A stretch of 64,000 nt of DNA from positions 70,661,559-70,725,558 of the forward strand of contig CATIUR010000001.1 in NCBI GenBank assembly GCA_949592205.1, given 5' to 3'. Below the pieces are notes generated by a model that was given only the letters and a program-made list of their open reading frames with translations, did no database searches and was not told where the DNA came from. Positions 58,970-64,000 of this stretch are shown piece by piece; positions within the stretch are counted from its first letter, which is position 1, and each line of letters starts with the position of its first letter. This DNA comes from Helichrysum umbraculigerum (Eukaryota > Streptophyta > Magnoliopsida > Asterales > Asteraceae). The position numbers and the translations under genes were made by a program.

Positions 58970-61438
58970 TGATGCGCCCCCAGCGGTCGGTAAGGGAAAT
59001 TACTTACCCTTTGTCGTTGCACCGTCTACCGGAGGCGGGCATCAGTGGGTGTTTTAAATTTGTAATTGCGGGGCCTAAGTTTTCCCTAACAATGCTAATC
59101 CTAAGGGTGAGCAAGTGGTAGGTATGACCTAGAGTCGTTCTTCAAACCGACTGAATTGAAACTAAGGCGTGGAAGATGAGGGCTTTCAAACTAGTGAAGG
59201 GTTTATAAAATAGTAGGGGAGTTTTGGTTTTTATATTAACTAACTTAGGCAAGTAAATAAATAAAAGTGAAATAAAAATAAAAGTTAAAGCAAATAAAAT
59301 AAAGATAGTGTTTGCTGAGATTACGTTAATTAAGTTACGGGATGATATTTGGAGAAACTGTTTTAAAAGATATTAGTTAATTATCATTCTTGAATACTTG
59401 TATGTAAACACTAGATTCCCTACTAATTAAAATCCCATTAGCATGTCACACCAGGAGCTAGGTTATGGTAACATTACAAAGTATTTAGAATAATAAGCAA
59501 GATCTTAATTATGGTTTAATAATACTTTCATATGAATGGGAACAAAATCTTAAGGTACTAGACATAACTGAATCATATAACGATTCCTCGTCATCCTAAC
59601 AGATTCATATATTTAAAAAAGTTCAATTATGACTTTAAACCAGCCCTTGCTTAAGACTACCCGATAAATCCCCTAGTTATCCACAGCGTTCCTCACTTTA
59701 AGTGGTTCCACCGCTTCAAACCTTGGCCATGTCTTGTCTACGACAATCCCCCATGTAGCCTTGCGGTTCTGTAGTTTCATACCTTTGACAAATTATATTG
59801 ACACAAATGACTGACTACCTTTTAATTGGACGTCGTTAAAAAGGTGTTGTAATCACGTTTATTGGTGGAAAGGCGATAGATTAATTTGAAGTTTAAAAGT
59901 CTATTTAGAAAGGTTAATTAAACTAGGTTTCTCATTTTTATATATTAGTCCGTAATATAACTACCTTCGGTCGTTACGCAGCTTCCACGTATTTGTACTA
60001 CACGTAAAGTGTTTCCAACGCTATACTGAGTAACAGTCGAAGAGGGGCCATCATATTATTTCATAATATTATACCGTTTCGTAATATGACTACCTTCGGT
60101 CGTTCCTCGACTTCCATACATTTGTACTCCACCTTGAAGTGTTTCCAGTACTATATCGAGCAACAGTCGAATAGGGGCCGTCATATTATTTCACGAAAAT
60201 TAAGACCATTTATATTTTACTACTATGATGATCCTAAGGCAACAATCAAACAAGAACATGCAATAAAATGATCAAAGCAATACTTCTGATCTTTAATATT
60301 TAATTATACATCATCCCATAATTAACTAACTACATCGCAAGCAAACACAACAAGCGTACTACTCTCTAATCATGGCAATAACTAAATCTAGCATAATCAA
60401 TATAAACGTAATTAATTAACATAGATAAGGATAGAAAGAACCAGGATTAAATGCGAGAGAGAACAGACTTGAATTAATTAGAGTTGCTCCAAGCGTACAC
60501 CAAAGATTACAAATATGTTCCTCACCAAAGACTATAAGCACGTTTCTTGCTTCTATTCTAACTAGCCTAATACTATTTTAAAGTAAGAAAATAAAGAAAG
60601 AAAGAAAAGCTATAAGCTAGAAAGAAAGTGTGTTTTCCAAAGTGTGGAAAGTATGGTGCATGTTCAAATGAAACCTATGGCTCCTATTTATAGGAGAGTG
60701 TTGGTGCATTTTAGCAAGTGGAAGCTCACAATAGCAAAAGGTGGAAATTAAAGGTGGTACACCGGGTACGAAAAAGGGCGTAAAGGTGGTGCACGAGGTA
60801 CGGAAAAACGCATAAAGGTCTAGCACCGGTTACACGCAAAGATGAAAAAGCGGGAACCGTGGAGGGGGTGGTAGCCGGCGGCGGCTAGGTGGTGGCCGGC
60901 GGCTAGGTGGCGGCCTGGTGGCTGCAACCCGCACCAATTCGTCGCCTGTTGCCTCGTTTCTCGATTCGTGCGTGTTTTCTTCGTTACGCGTCCGTTTGCA
61001 TTGATTCTTTTTGCGTTGAATTCGTAATTCAAAAACGAAGCTTTTGATGAAAAGAAATCCCAAAAATATGTCTCTGAACTTTAGATGAGTCGTACGAATC
61101 TTTCGGATCTTTCGGCGTACGTAGAATCTTCATTCTTCGTCCGTTTTTGTTGATTCTTCTTCTGTTGGATTCGTAATTTGAAAACGAACATCTTGGATGA
61201 GATGGATGTTAGTGATGGGCATTTTTTTCTTGAAATCTCGTTTTGATGTCTTGAATCTTCAAACGTGCGTGGAATCTTCGTTTTCTACCCGTTTTGCTTG
61301 ATTTTCATCGTGCAACCTTGTTTTGACCATCTTGGCATAATACTATTGATTTGTACTGTATTTGAGTTAAAATGCCAAGAATCGTTCTAGAATGAGAGAG
61401 ATATCGGTAGTAAAAATGTGACTTTTTACGCGATATCA
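58970..61438 (-). repeat. 5' LTR of the Athila-type element
   Basis: 2469 bp, TGATGCGCCCCC...GCGATATCA, colinear with 47274-49769. The main length differences are in the GC-rich minisatellite (about 60865-60930). Confidence 0.92.
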
Positions 61439-61443
61439 GCCAT

Positions 61444-62894
61444 CTCGCCTTCTCTCCTAGATCCTGCATGACACACAAGATATATGTTGTATCTACAGAA
61501 AAATTATAATCAGTTATTTTAGGATACTCTTTATCATCTTCGTCGATAGTATTCACACGACGATCCTCATTTCTGGTATAAGATTTGCTTCTGTTTGATC
61601 TAAACGAGGATAAGTCTGATTTCCTGTTGGGCCTATCATATGCTGATTGAGTATCCACCCTTTTCTGTATCATCGCATCTTCTTCCAATCTGATGAACCT
61701 TAAAGCTCTGTTTCTGACTTCGTCAAGGTTCCTGCAAGGATTCATAACAAGATCCTCATAAAATGGGGAATCCCTTTTGATCCCCATCTTAAAGGCTTGT
61801 ACAGCAGTAGGCATATCCAAATTAGGTATATTCAAAGATTCTCTCCCGAATCTCAATACAAAATCTCCAAGAGACTCATTAGCTTTTTGGACAACTCTGC
61901 ATAAATCAGTCGTTAGCTTTTCAAATGTTCTACTGCTAAAGAATTGATTATTAAATAGATTAACCAAATGAGCAAACGAAGTAATAGAGTAAGGGGGAAC
62001 GTTTAACAGCCATTTTAGTGCGGATCCTGTGAGAGTAGAGCCAAAGCCCTTGCATAAGCATGCTTCTTTAAGATCATAAGGAATTGGAATGATCTCCATC
62101 CTCTCCCTGTATTGCGCAATGTGCTCCTCAGGATCCGTCGTTCCGTCATACAGCTTCATATTTGGTGTTTGAAATCTCTTCGGGATCTCAGCATCACAGA
62201 TAGGCGGAGCAAATCTTGAGATCCTATGCGCCGTTGGAGCAACTTCAGGAATCGGTTGTACAACCCCAGGGTCGCTTGATATCATATCCTTCAACTTCTG
62301 TATCTCCCTTGCCATCATAGGGCTAACTCCAGGATCCTGAAAATTGTTAGTCCCAACAGTATTATTAGAAGTAAAATTATTAAACATGTTACCACCATCA
62401 GGAGTCTTGTATGAGGATCCTGGATTAGATTGTTGACCCCTGGATGTAGAAACTCCTGTAGCGTAGATTGGATCTGGGATCCTAGTGCTCCCTTGCATGG
62501 ATATGAAATCTCCTTGATGTTCCGTAGATGGAGGGGTACCAAAATCAAGGATCCTGCTTCGGATAGGAGTAGTGACTTGAGTAGAAGGAGTACTGTCCCT
62601 TACCCTCAAATTCTCCATATCCTTCCTCAGGATTTCGTTGCTCCTTTCCACTCGTTGAAGCTGCTCTTTAACCTGCGTAAACATAGAAACAATGTCCCGA
62701 TTAGCAATCATAACAGGGTCTGGATCCGATAGGAATCGGTCCCCCAAAGAAGTGGATCCAGCCGACTAAAATCTTGTATAGACATTCTGCGGCTGTTGAT
62801 GAGATGATGTGAGAGGTGGAGCAGGAGGAAGAGTGGTTCTAGCAGAAGATGATGATGGCATGGTAGATGATGTAGATCGTCCTTGGCTCGTCAT
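61444..62894 (-). pseudogene. Tat-type gag, N-terminal and central part
   Basis: I chose the ATG at 62894 (MTSQGRSTSSTMPSSSSART) because it is the first after the PBS and in frame with the main ORF; a TAG near 62767 interrupts it. The main part has a coiled-coil-like N-terminus (TQVKEQLQRVERSNEILRKD), then the gag domain: RFQTPNMKLYDGTTDPEEHI, YRERMEIIPI, GFGSTLTGSALKWL, LVNLFNNQFFSSRTFEKLTT, NESLGDFVLRFGRESLNI, RALRFIRLEEDA. It is cut at DLGEKARW by the Athila-type element; the knuckle and protease follow at 47268. Confidence 0.92.
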
Positions 62895-62968
62895 TTTTGA
62901 CAGAAATCTTTGGAAAAGATGACTCAACAAGGATTTTAACAAAAGTTTGATTAAGCAAAACACCAATT

Positions 62969-62986
62969 GCCCCACGGTGGGCGCCA
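62969..62986 (-). promoter_or_regulatory. PBS of the Tat-type element
   Basis: The minus strand reads TGGCGCCCACCGTGGGGC, three bases from the 5' LTR. I recognise it as the Tat-type primer site but do not assign the tRNA with certainty. Confidence 0.75.
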
Positions 62987-62989
62987 AAT

Positions 62990-64000
62990 TGTTTTGGTCA
63001 AAAATTACACTAAGCAATTAAGTGATCAAATTTAGATTGTGAGGTTAGGTGTAAAAATTACTCTCAAGATAATTACGTAGAAACACGATTATCTCTATTA
63101 GTAAGCAAATATTTTGTGTAAAAAAGATAGATTAAATACGTAGATCCTTGCTGAACAAATGTTATAATATCAAAGCTCAAGAACAGATTGAGGATAATAT
63201 CTATTTGACAATGAAAATGTAAAAAGAATGCAATTGAAGCGATACGAATTATAAGTAAATAAAAACGACACAATGATGTACGAGGAAAGCCCTTGATCAA
63301 GGATCAAATGATCCTTGCCTTTGTTAATCTTATAAAAATGAAAGTAATTGGTTACAAACTAAGAGCACGAGGATGATCAGCTATGTGATTAAGTGTGTGA
63401 ATCTAGCTAAGTGTTGATGAAATAAGTGTAAATGAAAGTAATAGCAGAGTGTTTGTGAGTTTTGCAAGTGTGAGTAGTGAATATTTGTTAACCTAATCGA
63501 TCACCCATGCCTCGTTTAAATACTAAGAGCGTATAACAATATTCCCGAGATTTCAGGGATCCTCCGATGAAGGATGAAGAACACCAACGTCTCTTTTGAC
63601 TTCATTTTACACGTGCATTAGACTCCGTCTTCATATAAGCGTATCAAGACCTTGCCATATAATCCGGAGCATATCTCAGATGACTCGTTCCTCTTATGAC
63701 CTGGTCAATACTCAAGGAAAACAAACATGTTAAACAGCACATGATCCTGAACTAATATAGGTTCAGGATCCTGAGCTACGCATAGTCCAGAATAAACTTA
63801 GGATCCTTAATCAAGGATCTCCCTTATTCAGTATCCTGCATAACATATCCTGAACAGGATCCTGCAAGACTAATAATAAGGATATATCCAGGATCCTTGA
63901 CTATATCTGTGATCCTGAAAACAGATTTACAAACTATCATTATTCTAAGATACGAATATGAAATATAAATACTTTCCATACATGTGTGTCGGTATTATGA
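62990..64000 (-). repeat. 5' LTR of the Tat-type element, truncated by the window edge
   Basis: Starts TGTTTTGGTC. It aligns to 28608-29647 with few differences apart from a 29-bp deletion between AAGG repeats at 63302, which removes the middle of the conserved structured block. TATA-like TATTTAAAC on the minus strand is at 63514-63522. About 46 bp of the LTR lie beyond the window. Confidence 0.92.

Larger units (their letters stand above)
47274..61438 (-). mobile_element. Athila-type gag-protease element without RT, inserted in Tat gag
   Basis: TSD gccat (47269-47273, 61439-61443), LTRs 47274-49769 and 58970-61438, Asp-type PBS 58946-58963. Tat gag reads GEKARW on one side and PKKSDK on the other, fixing the site to the base. 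After removing the two nested solo LTRs the interior is about 4.8 kb and encodes gag and a damaged protease followed by a domain of unknown function. No RT, RNase H or integrase is present anywhere, so it is non-autonomous. Lineage is based on the Asp PBS, the gag pattern, the ILGRPFM protease end and the CCTCCCGAGAAGC 3' motif. Confidence 0.92.
28608..64000 (-). mobile_element. Tat-lineage Ty3/gypsy element, host of three nested insertions
   Basis: 3' LTR 28608-29693, PPT at 29694-29706, antisense gene 29997-30830, integrase C-terminus/RNase H/RT, protease/gag, PBS 62969-62986, 5' LTR from 62990. Lineage is judged from the CX2HX4HX4C knuckle in gag, the antisense ORF between integrase and 3' LTR, and the TGGCGCCCACCGTGGGGC primer site, all features I associate with Tat/Retand elements. 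Insertions at 33533-44340, 45417-46517 and 47274-61438 account for about 26 kb, leaving about 9.3 kb. The window stops about 46 bp before the end of the 5' LTR, judged by alignment to the 3' LTR. Confidence 0.9.

Overview
This window is plant nuclear DNA made of nested transposable elements; I found no ordinary host gene, rRNA gene or functional tRNA gene. The families (a SIRE/Maximus-type Ty1/copia, Tekay/Del-type, Tat-type and Athila-type Ty3/gypsy elements, a MULE and a Helitron) and the low GC content point to a eudicot. The Tekay and SIRE sequences look like those of Asteraceae, but that placement comes from memory and is tentative. Boundaries rest on TG...CA LTR ends, target-site duplications (TSDs), primer-binding sites (PBS), polypurine tracts (PPT) and coding frames that resume on the far side of each insertion.

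Left block (1-28607). The oldest layer is a decayed MULE transposase gene on the minus strand (24184-28212). It is split by AAT microsatellites and a 1.43-kb Helitron (25055-26485). Just past its 3' end lies a non-autonomous, Asp-tRNA-primed gypsy element (1-24081, continuing off the left edge). A nearly complete SIRE-type copia (3939-23302, TSD taaat) sits in the 5' LTR of that element. In the pol linker of this copia sits a 6.7-kb coding-free Tekay-type element (a LARD, 11159-17818, TSD gatta). The copia carries gag, pol and a long env-like ORF. That ORF is preceded by a TATA box and a leader that mirrors the true 5' leader.

Right block (28608-64000). A Tat-type gypsy element on the minus strand fills the rest, from its 3' LTR at 28608-29693 to its 5' LTR starting at 62990 and cut by the window edge. 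About 9.3 kb of its own sequence is spread over 35 kb by three direct insertions: (i) a solo Athila-type LTR (33533-44340, TSD atatc), itself split by a gag-only Tekay element (34971-43313, TSD catgg); (ii) a solo LTR of its own family (45417-46517); (iii) a gag-protease-only Athila-type element (47274-61438, TSD gccat), itself split by an inverted Tat-family solo LTR (53667-55061, TSD ttgtt) and a Tekay-type solo LTR (55384-58341, TSD catgc). The Tat element carries a spliced gene on the opposite strand between integrase and 3' LTR, and has lost the integrase core.

Four of the five TEs with an internal region preserved lack some or all of the usual pol enzymes, so most depend on proteins made elsewhere. 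The recurring non-coding theme is that each retrotransposon family carries its own cluster of short palindromes: GTCACTT/AAGTGAC in the copia, AGGATCCT in Tat, GACACAA/TTGTGTC in the gag-only Tekay element, AACCG/CGGTT in the left gypsy element. The coding-free Tekay element also carries two tRNA-like A-box/B-box modules in each LTR.
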